In this document: positions 1-5,452 of the stretch, piece by piece
How the letters are laid out: every line of letters begins with the position of its first letter
Position numbering within the stretch: the stretch's first letter is position 1
From: an uncultured Thermoguttaceae bacterium
Lineage (GTDB): Bacteria; Planctomycetota; Planctomycetia; Pirellulales; Thermoguttaceae
Assembly: GCA_934725735.1 (NCBI GenBank)
Contig: CAKVCP010000136.1
Span: 1 to 5,452 of the forward strand
Length of the DNA: 5,452 nt
Direction: 5' to 3'
Translations under genes and position numbers: made by a program
The notes under the pieces: generated by a model
Told to the model about the DNA's origin: nothing
Seen by the model: only the letters and a program-made list of their open reading frames with translations
Database searches by the model: none

Positions 1-1584
1 CCTTAACGGATTTGACGCTCCTAAACGACCAAAAATAACGCCAACGGGAGAGTTGATCTGGGATTCGGAAACCAGAGTCAACATGCGGATCTTTTCGCGG
101 ACTTGGTTGATTTGAGCGTCTTGAACGATCGGTAGAAGCTTGTTGTCTTCGGGATTCGTCGGAGATTGATCTGTTCTTGGATAGATCTGGTGGATGTGTA
201 CGCGTCCGCCCGAGGCCGCCGCAGTCCAATGTTCATAAGCGTAGGGATATGTTTGAGAATTATAGAACATGTTGATCCATAATGAATTACAACCTTTGGC
301 CATCGAATTTCGAACGCAGAACGGCACATATTCATCCGTTTGAGCGACGTCCCTCGGCGCTTTCCACCACATGAGACCGTTCTTTCGCATTTCCAAGTTG
401 TTCGGCCAAGGATACCAAGTTGTGTGCACGCCTACGAATGCATTGGCTCCCCATAGTCGTTTATTGAGTGCATAGAGTTGTTTTTCATACTCCACAACTC
501 TTTCTGAACATAACAAACGGTACCTGTCGAAAGAACGGATCCGTTCGGATTCGAGCCCTTTTTGAGATTTAAATGTTAAGAAGAGGTCTGTTAGGAGATC
601 GCGATTGGCAAAACGCTTGGCATAGGCTTGAGCCATACGTTCGGAATACCAGAAATCGTCTAGTTGATCGGTTCTCTTAAAATTGCATGGGAATCCCCAT
701 TCGTCTTTGTATCCGCCTAATGCGCGCGTGTCTTTGTATCTTTCGAAAATGGTTTTCTCTAATTCAAGCGTCTCGTCGGCAAAAAGATCTGGATACGAAT
801 ATCTAAAAGCGACTGCGACTGAAACGGCTGCGCAATTAGGAGGAAGATCTGCCTTGAGAAAAGAAACGTTCAATGTGTTGACGACCGTCTTGTCCACGTC
901 CTTCGTATTGTAATCCGTAACGTAAACCCGTTGGTGGTTCCAATTGGCATAGTTCGTGACGTCTTGGATTGTTTCGGGAATGATTTGGGATTCTGCATCG
1001 AGCGCATACGCCCAGGCCCTTAGGACGCGCCCGCCGCGAACAAAATATGGAGTTTTTCCAGAATAGTGATCTTGGAGGTTAGAAGCAGAGAAGGAAAATG
1101 AAATTGAATCGGAGTCGGAAGTTCTTTCTTCCTGGAAAAAGAGTCTCTCTTGAAGAAGGTCAGGGAAGGCCTTTTCGAAATCATGACGCGCAATACGAAC
1201 GTCTAGATCGAGGATCGTCTTTATTCCATATTTTTCTAATGCGTATAGGACGGCCTCTTGCGTCGCTTTTACCGCCTCGGGATTATCGACAAAATAATTT
1301 TGATTGCGCAACGTTATTGCCAGAGCGTCAAATGCGTTCGTTTTTGCGACGGCGTCTACAAACGGCCTCCAGGATTCCGGATTGGCGCTTGAAGGTTCGA
1401 AGGACCAAAAACAGGCAAAATCAGGAACCAGCGATCTTCCTTCAATTGAGTCTGGCAATCTTGCGGGGGCGTTTGGATTCAAAGGAGAACAGGGCGAGGT
1501 TGCCGAGGCGTTGGCGCATGGAATAAAAAAACGTAAGGAAAGTAGAAAGAGGAGAGAGAAGAAAAATCTTATGCAAACGTTCAT
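1..1584 (-). CDS. Secreted glycoside-hydrolase-like (TIM-barrel type) protein, C-terminus cut by window edge
   Basis: An uninterrupted frame of 528 codons runs from an ATG at 1584-1582 to the left edge with no stop, so the C-terminus is missing. A GAGAG ribosome-binding site (complement of 1592-1596) lies 7 bases before the ATG. Residues 1-28 form a signal peptide: MNVCIR, a Phe/Leu-rich core, then CANASA. The Cys at 23 follows Pro, so it is not a lipobox. Residues 50-130 and 290-470 look like barrel segments: a DEWGF motif at 294-298, FWYSER at 311-316, VGVHTTWYPWP at 384-394, WWKAPRDVAQTDE at 406-418 and YEHW at 450-453. The last visible stretch (SPVGVIFGR, 512-520) resembles the strand that opens a flavodoxin-like domain after the barrel in GH42-type enzymes. 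I recall similar uncharacterised proteins in Planctomycetota and Lentisphaerota. Aromatic and acidic patches suggest exported carbohydrate degradation, but no family or substrate can be assigned. Conserved acids (E295, E315, D417, E418) are only candidate catalytic residues. Transcribed divergently from the ompH-lpxC cluster. Confidence 0.8.
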   Translation of the reverse strand, partial: MNVCIRFFFSLLFLLSLRFFIPCANASATSPCSPLNPNAPARLPDSIEGRSLVPDFACFWSFEPSSANPESWRPFVDAVAKTNAFDALAITLRNQNYFVDNPEAVKATQEAVLYALEKYGIKTILDLDVRIARHDFEKAFPDLLQERLFFQEERTSDSDSISFSFSASNLQDHYSGKTPYFVRGGRVLRAWAYALDAESQIIPETIQDVTNYANWNHQRVYVTDYNTKDVDKTVVNTLNVSFLKADLPPNCAAVSVAVAFRYSYPDLFADETLELEKTIFERYKDTRALGGYKDEWGFPCNFKRTDQLDDFWYSERMAQAYAKRFANRDLLTDLFLTFKSQKGLESERIRSFDRYRLLCSERVVEYEKQLYALNKRLWGANAFVGVHTTWYPWPNNLEMRKNGLMWWKAPRDVAQTDEYVPFCVRNSMAKGCNSLWINMFYNSQTYPYAYEHWTAAASGGRVHIHQIYPRTDQSPTNPEDNKLLPIVQDAQINQVREKIRMLTLVSESQINSPVGVIFGRLGASNPLR

Positions 1585-1693
1585 CGTTAAGCTCTCAAAA
1601 GATGAGAAGGTATAAATAGGGGGCGCAGGATCGGATTATCTTGACTTCGTATTTAAATATACAGAAACTTGGGCGTCGATTCTATCGTTATAC

Positions 1694-1734
1694 GATCTTT
1701 TTTTATGAAAAATCGCGTGAAGATCAAAAAAGAT
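1694..1734. repeat. Inverted repeat with T-run and A-run arms
   Basis: ATCTTTTTT at 1695-1703 and AAAAAAGAT at 1726-1734 are exact reverse complements separated by 22 bases. The left arm also overlaps the right half of the small ATCGT-TAT-ACGAT hairpin. The arms are almost pure A/T, so any RNA stem would be weak. A bent or protein-bound DNA site in the divergent promoter region is as likely as a hairpin. It may also be chance in AT-rich sequence. Confidence 0.35.
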
Positions 1735-1917
1735 TTGAAAACAACCTTTACATGTCGAATGAAATAGGTCAACATTTTCGCCGAGGTTAGGGGAGTCATG
1801 AAGAAGTACTCTACCTGGCAGAAGCCTTATTCTGTTAATAAAAAATCCTTTGCAAATACGAAGCTGACGTTACACGTAAATGCAGGGAAGTGGTGTATGT
1901 GACGTCGATAGACGTTT

Positions 1918-1923
1918 AAGGAG
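1918..1923 (+). promoter_or_regulatory. Ribosome-binding site that fixes the GTG start of the ompH-like gene
   Basis: AAGGAG lies 7 bases upstream of a GTG at 1931, an ideal Shine-Dalgarno arrangement. It falls inside the frame extension that begins at the ATG at 1880. That ATG has no comparable site, and starting there would put 17 charged residues in front of the signal peptide. The GTG is therefore the better start. Confidence 0.85.
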
Positions 1924-1930
1924 AATTGAA

Positions 1931-2710
1931 GTGAAAAGTTTTCGTCTGATTCTTTCGGCGCTTCTTTGCGCAGTACTCAGCGTAGCCGCAGGTAGCGCGC
2001 AGGCGCAGCAGGCTTCCGCAGCGCAACCTCGCGCTCAACGCAACTTGCTTGTTGGCGTAGTGGATTTACGTGCTGTTTTAGCCAACCATCCTGTTGTTAC
2101 TGACGAAATTCCCGCTCTTACTCAAAAACTTCGCCTTGAACAAGTTGAATTTGGAAAGGCGCAGCAGGAAGCTCAAGCTAATCTTGAAAAGCTACAGCAG
2201 ACCTATAAAGTTGGCACGCCCGAATACGAAGATCAGATGGGTTCCGTGAGAAAATCCTTGAGCGACGCGCAGTTCAAAGCCGAAGAGGCGCAGCAAAAGA
2301 TCGTGATGCAACGCACACAGCTCCTCTTCCGCGCTTACAAGGATCTCCAGGCTGCTATTCAGGAAGTTGCCAAGCAGAACGGAATTTTGATTGTTCACTC
2401 TAAGGTGAAGCTCAATGCCGATTCTGAAGCGAACGTTTCTGAAGAATTTTTAACTCTTCAAGAAGCCGACCAGAATACGATTGTTTGGAATCGTCCCGAG
2501 TGCGATATTACGGAACAAGTTAAGGCGCAATTAGCTAGATCCGTCGGCGTTTCCACCCAAAAGAAAGCCGCCGACGCCGAGTCCCCGCTTGCTAATCTTG
2601 GATCGCAAGCAATTAACGCGTCGCAAGTCGCTCCCGCTGCTCCAAACGCACAGGCGGTTCCCGCCGCCAATCGTACGGCGTCTGCCCCGAACGCCGGCGT
2701 TCGTCGCTAA
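1931..2710 (+). CDS. OmpH/Skp-family periplasmic chaperone
   Basis: Predicted periplasmic chaperone of the OmpH/Skp family. Characterised members bind unfolded outer-membrane proteins after Sec export and hand them to the BAM complex. From the GTG start the protein has 259 residues. Residues 1-25 are a clear signal peptide (basic KSFR, hydrophobic core, likely cut after GSAQA). The mature part opens with the family's typical strand VGVVDLRAVLANHP (41-54). A long Gln/Glu/Lys/Ala-rich helical stretch at about 60-148 should form the coiled-coil tentacles. GILIVHSK (151-158) is the usual second strand. Residues 206-259 are an Ala/Pro/Asn/Gln-rich, probably disordered tail that E. coli Skp (about 160 residues) lacks. 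The lpxC start follows the stop by 20 bases, so the two are likely co-transcribed. OmpH/Skp genes elsewhere often sit with bamA and lpxD, neither of which is here. Family assignment is firm; the exact client set is inferred. Confidence 0.88.
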   Translation: MKSFRLILSALLCAVLSVAAGSAQAQQASAAQPRAQRNLLVGVVDLRAVLANHPVVTDEIPALTQKLRLEQVEFGKAQQEAQANLEKLQQTYKVGTPEYEDQMGSVRKSLSDAQFKAEEAQQKIVMQRTQLLFRAYKDLQAAIQEVAKQNGILIVHSKVKLNADSEANVSEEFLTLQEADQNTIVWNRPECDITEQVKAQLARSVGVSTQKKAADAESPLANLGSQAINASQVAPAAPNAQAVPAANRTASAPNAGVRR

Positions 2711-2730
2711 TTTTCGGAGGTTGAGTCGGA

Positions 2731-3642
2731 ATGTTTAAGGTTAAACCGAAGATTATTAGAGCAAAGTCGAGACGTCAACGCACTCTCGCTCAAGAGGTGG
2801 TTGTCTCCGGAGGTTTCGGGTTATGGACAGGTCAGGACGTAACTTATTCTTTTCGCCCTGCGCCGGAGAATTCTGGGATTCGATTTGTGCGCGATGATCT
2901 TCGGGGCAAACCTTCCGTTTCTGTTCATGTTGACAATCGTGTTGACAACCAGCGTCAGACGAGTCTGGCTATGGGCGAATCGCGCGTCGACATGGTGGAA
3001 CATGTGCTTGCAGCGTTGCGCGCGATGCGCGTTGATAATTGTGAAATCGTTGCGACTGCTCAAGAGGCTCCTGGGTTTGACGGATCTGCCGCGCCCTTTA
3101 TGCAAGCCTTTCTAGAAGTTGGAACGGTGGCTCAGGAAGCTCCGCGAGACGTTTTTCAAATAATAGAGCCGGGTGAAGCCCTTTTTGACAACGGCTCTTC
3201 CGGCACAAGTTCGATAAAGTTACTAGTTGACGAATCGAATGAGAAGCGTTGCGTTTTTAAATACACTCTCTATTATGACGTGTTTAAGGGGATTCCCAAT
3301 CAAGAGGCCGTTTTTGACCTTAATCGCCCTTCTAAGGATTACGGAGAGGAGATTGCTCCTTGTCGAACCTTTTTGACTTATGAAGAGGCTCTTGCGTTGC
3401 AGAGTTGCGGCGTTTGCAAGAAAGCGACGACTCAGAACGCGTTGGTTTTTGACGAAAATGGCGTCAGAGATAATTCTTTACGCTTCGAAAATGAATGCGC
3501 GCGTCATAAGTTGATCGATATGACCGGCGACTTTGCGCTCCTTCCCATTGATTGGATAGGAGAGTTTCATGCCTTTAAAACAGGGCATAAACAAAACGCT
3601 CTTCTCATGGGAGCGCTTTGGGATATCGTACGCGAATCTTGA
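2731..3642 (+). CDS. lpxC: UDP-3-O-acyl-N-acetylglucosamine deacetylase LpxC
   Basis: Cytoplasmic zinc deacetylase that removes the acetyl group from UDP-3-O-acyl-GlcNAc, the committed step of lipid A synthesis. At 303 residues it matches E. coli LpxC (305), and it is not fused to FabZ as in some bacteria. Motifs follow the family order: GGFGLWTGQDV (27-37, the family's GxGLHxG region with Trp replacing His), TSL at 77-79, MVEHVLAAL (88-96), GFDGSAAPF (115-123), CRTF (211-214), RHKLIDMTGD (258-267) and FKTGHKQN (282-289). By alignment with E. coli, zinc ligands H79, H238 and D242 correspond to H91, H259 and D263. Catalytic E78 corresponds to E90, and K239 and H265 to K260 and H286, so the active site appears intact. 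CGGAGG at 2715-2720 is the ribosome-binding site, 10 bases before the ATG. A CGVC pair (226-229) is unusual. Lies between the ompH-like gene and a dehydrogenase in one probable operon. Confidence 0.96.
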   Translation: MFKVKPKIIRAKSRRQRTLAQEVVVSGGFGLWTGQDVTYSFRPAPENSGIRFVRDDLRGKPSVSVHVDNRVDNQRQTSLAMGESRVDMVEHVLAALRAMRVDNCEIVATAQEAPGFDGSAAPFMQAFLEVGTVAQEAPRDVFQIIEPGEALFDNGSSGTSSIKLLVDESNEKRCVFKYTLYYDVFKGIPNQEAVFDLNRPSKDYGEEIAPCRTFLTYEEALALQSCGVCKKATTQNALVFDENGVRDNSLRFENECARHKLIDMTGDFALLPIDWIGEFHAFKTGHKQNALLMGALWDIVRES

Positions 3643-3684
3643 AATTTGAAAGACGCCTTTCATTAGCGTTTTGAAACTAAGATC

Positions 3685-3693
3685 GGAAGGAAG
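3685..3693 (+). promoter_or_regulatory. Ribosome-binding site that fixes the ATG start of the oxidoreductase
   Basis: The purine-rich GGAAGGAAG ends 4 bases before the ATG at 3698; its AGGA core is 6 bases away. This supports the ATG rather than the in-frame TTG at 3671, which would add nine residues ahead of the Rossmann strand and lacks a good site. Confidence 0.75.
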
Positions 3694-3697
3694 TTGT

Positions 3698-4759
3698 ATG
3701 GAGAAGGTACGTTTAGGCGTTATTGGAACGGGTCGACTTGGAGGTTTTCACGCGTCGAAAGCCGCGGCTAATCCGGAAGTTGATTTTATCGGCGTTTTCG
3801 ACGCCTGCGAATCGACTCGGAAAAAAATAGCGTCTCAATATGGCGTTCGAGATTTTTCTTCGCTTGACGAACTCCTTCCGACGGTTGACGCCGTTGTCGT
3901 GGCGACTCCGTCGATTTACCATGCCGAAGTAGGCGTTCAGATTTTAGCCGCCGGCAAACATCTTTTGATGGAGAAGCCGGTTACGACTACCGCTAAGAGC
4001 GCACAAGAATTAACTCGACTAGCGGAGAAGCAAGGCGTCGTTTTCCAAGTGGGGCATGTTGAGCAGCACAATCCTGCTTGGCGCGCCGCTATGGAACGTC
4101 TCGTCGACGTTAGAGAGGGACTGGAACCGGTGATGGTTGACGCTGTGCGTACCAGCGGTTACACTTTCCGCTCTACCGACGTTGGGGCTACCTTGGATTT
4201 GATGATACATGACCTGGAACTGACTTTGTCCTTAATTCCATCTCCTGTTGAACGAGTTTCGGCGTTTGGTTTCTCTCAGATGGGCGGTTTAGAAGACGCT
4301 TCCTATGCGACTTTGACATTTGAGAATGGATCGGTCGCTCGTCTAAAGGCGTCGCGCGTTGAGCAGAGCGCAGTTCGCCAGATGACGATTCAGGCGGCGA
4401 ACAAAACGGTTCATATCGATTTTGGCGCTCGGACTGCTCAATTGGTTCGACCGAAAAAGGAAGTCCTAGAAGGAGCCTTTGCGCCAAACGTTGTCACGCT
4501 TAACGAGATGGCGCCGCGCGTTTCCTCTTTTATGAAAGAAGAGTATGAAACGATAAACTTAGTTCATGAGCCTTTTGACGCTCTGGCCCTTGAGATGCAG
4601 AACTTTGTGTCTTCGATTTTGCGCGGACAGGAGTCGGTTGTTCCAGGAAAACGGGCAGCGTTGGCGGTGACGATAGCGGAAGAAATTATTCGCGATCTTG
4701 AAACTCGTTCGCGTAGATGCGTCGCTGGGGAGCGGCGATCCCTACGAATCGCCGGTTAG
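3698..4759 (+). CDS. Gfo/Idh/MocA-family NAD(P)-dependent oxidoreductase, possibly GnnA-like
   Basis: A 353-residue dehydrogenase with the two-domain Gfo/Idh/MocA architecture. The N-terminal Rossmann fold begins GVIGTGRLGGFH (7-18, with the GxGxxG dinucleotide loop) and continues through VVVATPS (66-72). The family signature EKP is at 92-94, its Lys93 being the usual catalytic or substrate-contact lysine. The C-terminal alpha/beta domain starts near 120. VGHVEQHNPAW (118-128) and DLMIHDLEL (167-175) follow, with D167 and H171 at the expected active-site positions. These two motifs recall a subgroup often found beside lpx genes, in which GnnA oxidises the 3-OH of UDP-GlcNAc before transamination by GnnB. 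The position 55 bases after lpxC, on the same strand, fits a role in lipid A or surface-sugar synthesis. No GnnB-type aminotransferase or lpxA is in the window, so the substrate is unproven. Another sugar or inositol dehydrogenase role is possible. The last 15 residues are basic and look like a non-conserved tail. Confidence 0.88.
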   Translation: MEKVRLGVIGTGRLGGFHASKAAANPEVDFIGVFDACESTRKKIASQYGVRDFSSLDELLPTVDAVVVATPSIYHAEVGVQILAAGKHLLMEKPVTTTAKSAQELTRLAEKQGVVFQVGHVEQHNPAWRAAMERLVDVREGLEPVMVDAVRTSGYTFRSTDVGATLDLMIHDLELTLSLIPSPVERVSAFGFSQMGGLEDASYATLTFENGSVARLKASRVEQSAVRQMTIQAANKTVHIDFGARTAQLVRPKKEVLEGAFAPNVVTLNEMAPRVSSFMKEEYETINLVHEPFDALALEMQNFVSSILRGQESVVPGKRAALAVTIAEEIIRDLETRSRRCVAGERRSLRIAG

Positions 4760-4784
4760 AAACCGTTTCTTTCAGAGAAGTCAA

Positions 4785-4817
4785 AAGAGGGACGCTCACC
4801 GGTGGAACGTCCCTCTT
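4785..4817. terminator. Strong hairpin between convergent genes, probable intrinsic terminator
   Basis: AAGAGGGACG (4785-4794) pairs perfectly with CGTCCCTCTT (4808-4817) around a 13-base loop that contains the palindrome CACCGGTG. It lies 25 bases after the oxidoreductase stop and 32 bases beyond the aldo/keto reductase stop. Read on the minus strand, the stem runs into CTCTTTTGACTTCT, a modest U-tract, so it best fits termination of the minus-strand gene. On the plus strand, TTGGCATAAATG follows without a U-run, so termination there is less certain. It may serve both genes. Confidence 0.7.
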
Positions 4818-4849
4818 GGCATAAATGAAAAGGAAATAGGCTTCCAATA

Positions 4850-5452
4850 CTATTGGAGGAGATGAAACTCGTCTAGAATCGAGTCGACTTCCGCCAACGC
4901 CTCTGAATCGATTGAAACGTTCCCCGCAAGCGAATTGTCCAAAACATGTTCAGGACTACGCGAACCGCAAAGCACAAAAGCTTTCTCATAACGCGCCAGT
5001 ATCCATGCGGCGGAGAATTGAGGAATCGTTAGGTTGAAGCGTCCGGCGATTTCCGCTATCCGTTCTAACGCCGTGTTGACCCTTGTGATATTTTCTTTCG
5101 AAAACTGCGGGTTATTCAAACGTAAATCCCCCGGCTTGAAGACCGTGTCAGGCGAGAGCTTGCCCGTTAGGAGCCCGTTTTCTAGAGGCGAGTATGCAAA
5201 AAACGATACTCCTTTTTCTTTACACGCGTCAAGCACGCCATTCTTTTCGACATTACGATCCAACATCGAATAGCGTTCCTGGTCGACGTCGAGAACTCCG
5301 CATGACGCGTATTCGCAGAGCTGAGCTTTTGTTGCGTTGGAAATGCCAATCGCTCGGATCTTTCCTTCGCGTTTTAGTTCTTCAAGTTCTCCCATCGTAT
5401 CCGCAATAGGCGTTGTACGATCGCTAACATGATGAACTTGCATTATATCGAT
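4850..5452 (-). CDS. Aldo/keto reductase, N-terminus beyond the right window edge
   Basis: The C-terminal 200 residues of an NAD(P)H-dependent aldo/keto reductase; the frame is open to the right edge and ends at the TAG at 4852-4850. The family is normally about 310-330 residues, so roughly 120 residues are missing, including the catalytic Asp/Tyr/Lys region. Visible barrel motifs in order are IDIMQVHH (1-8, the strand carrying the catalytic His), ALEEL-type ELEELKREGKIRAIGISN (22-39), FFAYSPLENGLLTGKL (84-99) and the cofactor-binding LCGSRSPEHVLDN (161-173), where His takes the place of the usual Gln. The Met at 5443 is internal to the first visible strand and is not the start. The sequence resembles the AKRs related to YajO/Tas and plant-type pyridoxal or general stress reductases, but substrate cannot be inferred. 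It converges on the lpxC cluster and probably belongs to a separate transcription unit. Confidence 0.92.
   Translation of the reverse strand: MDIMQVHHVSDRTTPIADTMGELEELKREGKIRAIGISNATKAQLCEYASCGVLDVDQERYSMLDRNVEKNGVLDACKEKGVSFFAYSPLENGLLTGKLSPDTVFKPGDLRLNNPQFSKENITRVNTALERIAEIAGRFNLTIPQFSAAWILARYEKAFVLCGSRSPEHVLDNSLAGNVSIDSEALAEVDSILDEFHLLQ

Larger units (their letters stand above)
1585..1930. other. Divergent intergenic region, 346 bases
   Basis: This gap separates the starts of the minus-strand secreted protein and the plus-strand ompH-like gene, so it should carry promoters for both directions. It is more AT-rich than its surroundings. It contains a perfect 10-base palindrome TATTTAAATA (1650-1659), a short hairpin ATCGT-TAT-ACGAT (1684-1696) followed by a run of seven T, and a 9-base inverted repeat (1695-1703 with 1726-1734). 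A TTGACT hexamer at 1641-1646 resembles a -35 box, but no good -10 lies 16-18 bases downstream. TTGGGC (1669-1674) and TACGAT (1691-1696) are 16 bases apart and form a weak alternative. No promoter can be called with confidence. The only ORF with a plausible ribosome-binding site is 34 codons long (1798-1902) and is described under findings. Confidence 0.7.

Noticed and set aside
78..335. 85-codon minus-strand ORF
   Set aside because: It is in another frame of the same strand within the secreted-protein gene, and that gene's frame reads through the region with coherent motifs.
683..913. 76-codon plus-strand ORF
   Set aside because: Antisense to the secreted-protein gene, with no domain or start signal.
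1098..1526. 142-codon plus-strand ORF
   Set aside because: It lies wholly antisense to the 528-codon secreted-protein frame, its translation is Arg-rich with no recognisable domain, and it has no good ribosome-binding site.
1304..1615. 103-codon plus-strand ORF overlapping the start of the secreted protein gene
   Set aside because: Almost entirely antisense to a frame with a signal peptide and coherent protein features; its own translation is low-complexity and basic at the end.
1641..1664. TTGACT as a -35 promoter element
   Set aside because: No TATAAT-like hexamer lies 16-18 bases downstream; the AT-rich palindrome is too close.
1705..1767. 20-codon ORF starting MKNRVK
   Set aside because: It is preceded by a T-run with no ribosome-binding site and is very short.
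1880..1930. Upstream ATG start for the ompH-like gene
   Set aside because: It adds 17 charged residues ahead of a normal signal peptide and has no Shine-Dalgarno site, whereas the GTG at 1931 has AAGGAG 7 bases upstream.
3648..3661. GAAAG-ACGC-CTTTC hairpin after lpxC as a terminator
   Set aside because: The stem is only 5 bp with no following U-run, and the next gene starts a few dozen bases later on the same strand, so it is unlikely to end the transcript.
3671..3697. Upstream TTG start for the oxidoreductase
   Set aside because: The ATG at 3698 has a strong purine-rich site and begins directly before the Rossmann strand.
5034..5409. Two plus-strand ORFs (5034-5273 and 5194-5409)
   Set aside because: Both are antisense to a clear aldo/keto reductase frame and show no protein features of their own.

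Overview
The window looks like a chromosomal segment from a Gram-negative, outer-membrane-bearing bacterium. Planctomycetota, or a close PVC relative, is the best guess. This rests on three things: the gene set (OmpH/Skp-like chaperone, then LpxC, then a Gfo/Idh/MocA dehydrogenase), a secreted glycoside-hydrolase-like protein of a type I associate with Planctomycetota and Lentisphaerota, and a base composition near half G+C by eye. No 16S rRNA or other phylogenetic marker is present, so the taxon is inferred.

Layout. Positions 1-1584 (minus strand) hold most of a large secreted TIM-barrel-type protein whose C-terminus runs off the left edge. Positions 1585-1930 are a divergent intergenic region with AT-rich palindromes and no convincing gene; a 34-codon ORF there is doubtful. 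Positions 1931-4759 (plus strand) are a tight three-gene cluster: ompH-like (GTG start), lpxC, and a Gfo/Idh/MocA oxidoreductase, with gaps of 20 and 55 bases. Positions 4760-4849 separate two convergent genes and contain a strong 10-bp-stem hairpin. Positions 4850-5452 (minus strand) are the C-terminal two thirds of an aldo/keto reductase whose N-terminus lies beyond the right edge.

How the genes work together. The central cluster is an envelope-biogenesis unit. The OmpH/Skp-like protein would escort outer-membrane proteins in the periplasm. LpxC catalyses the committed deacetylation of lipid A synthesis and keeps all the zinc and catalytic residues I could check. The oxidoreductase after lpxC resembles the dehydrogenases that sit beside lpx genes, of which GnnA (UDP-GlcNAc 3-dehydrogenase) is the characterised example. 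It might therefore make a modified sugar nucleotide for lipid A or another surface glycan. The flanking genes point away from the cluster or converge on it and are probably transcribed separately.

I see no mobile element, CRISPR array, tRNA or rRNA. Nothing here is clearly a new multi-gene system. The items most worth a second look are the lpxC-linked dehydrogenase and the uncharacterised glycoside-hydrolase-like protein.
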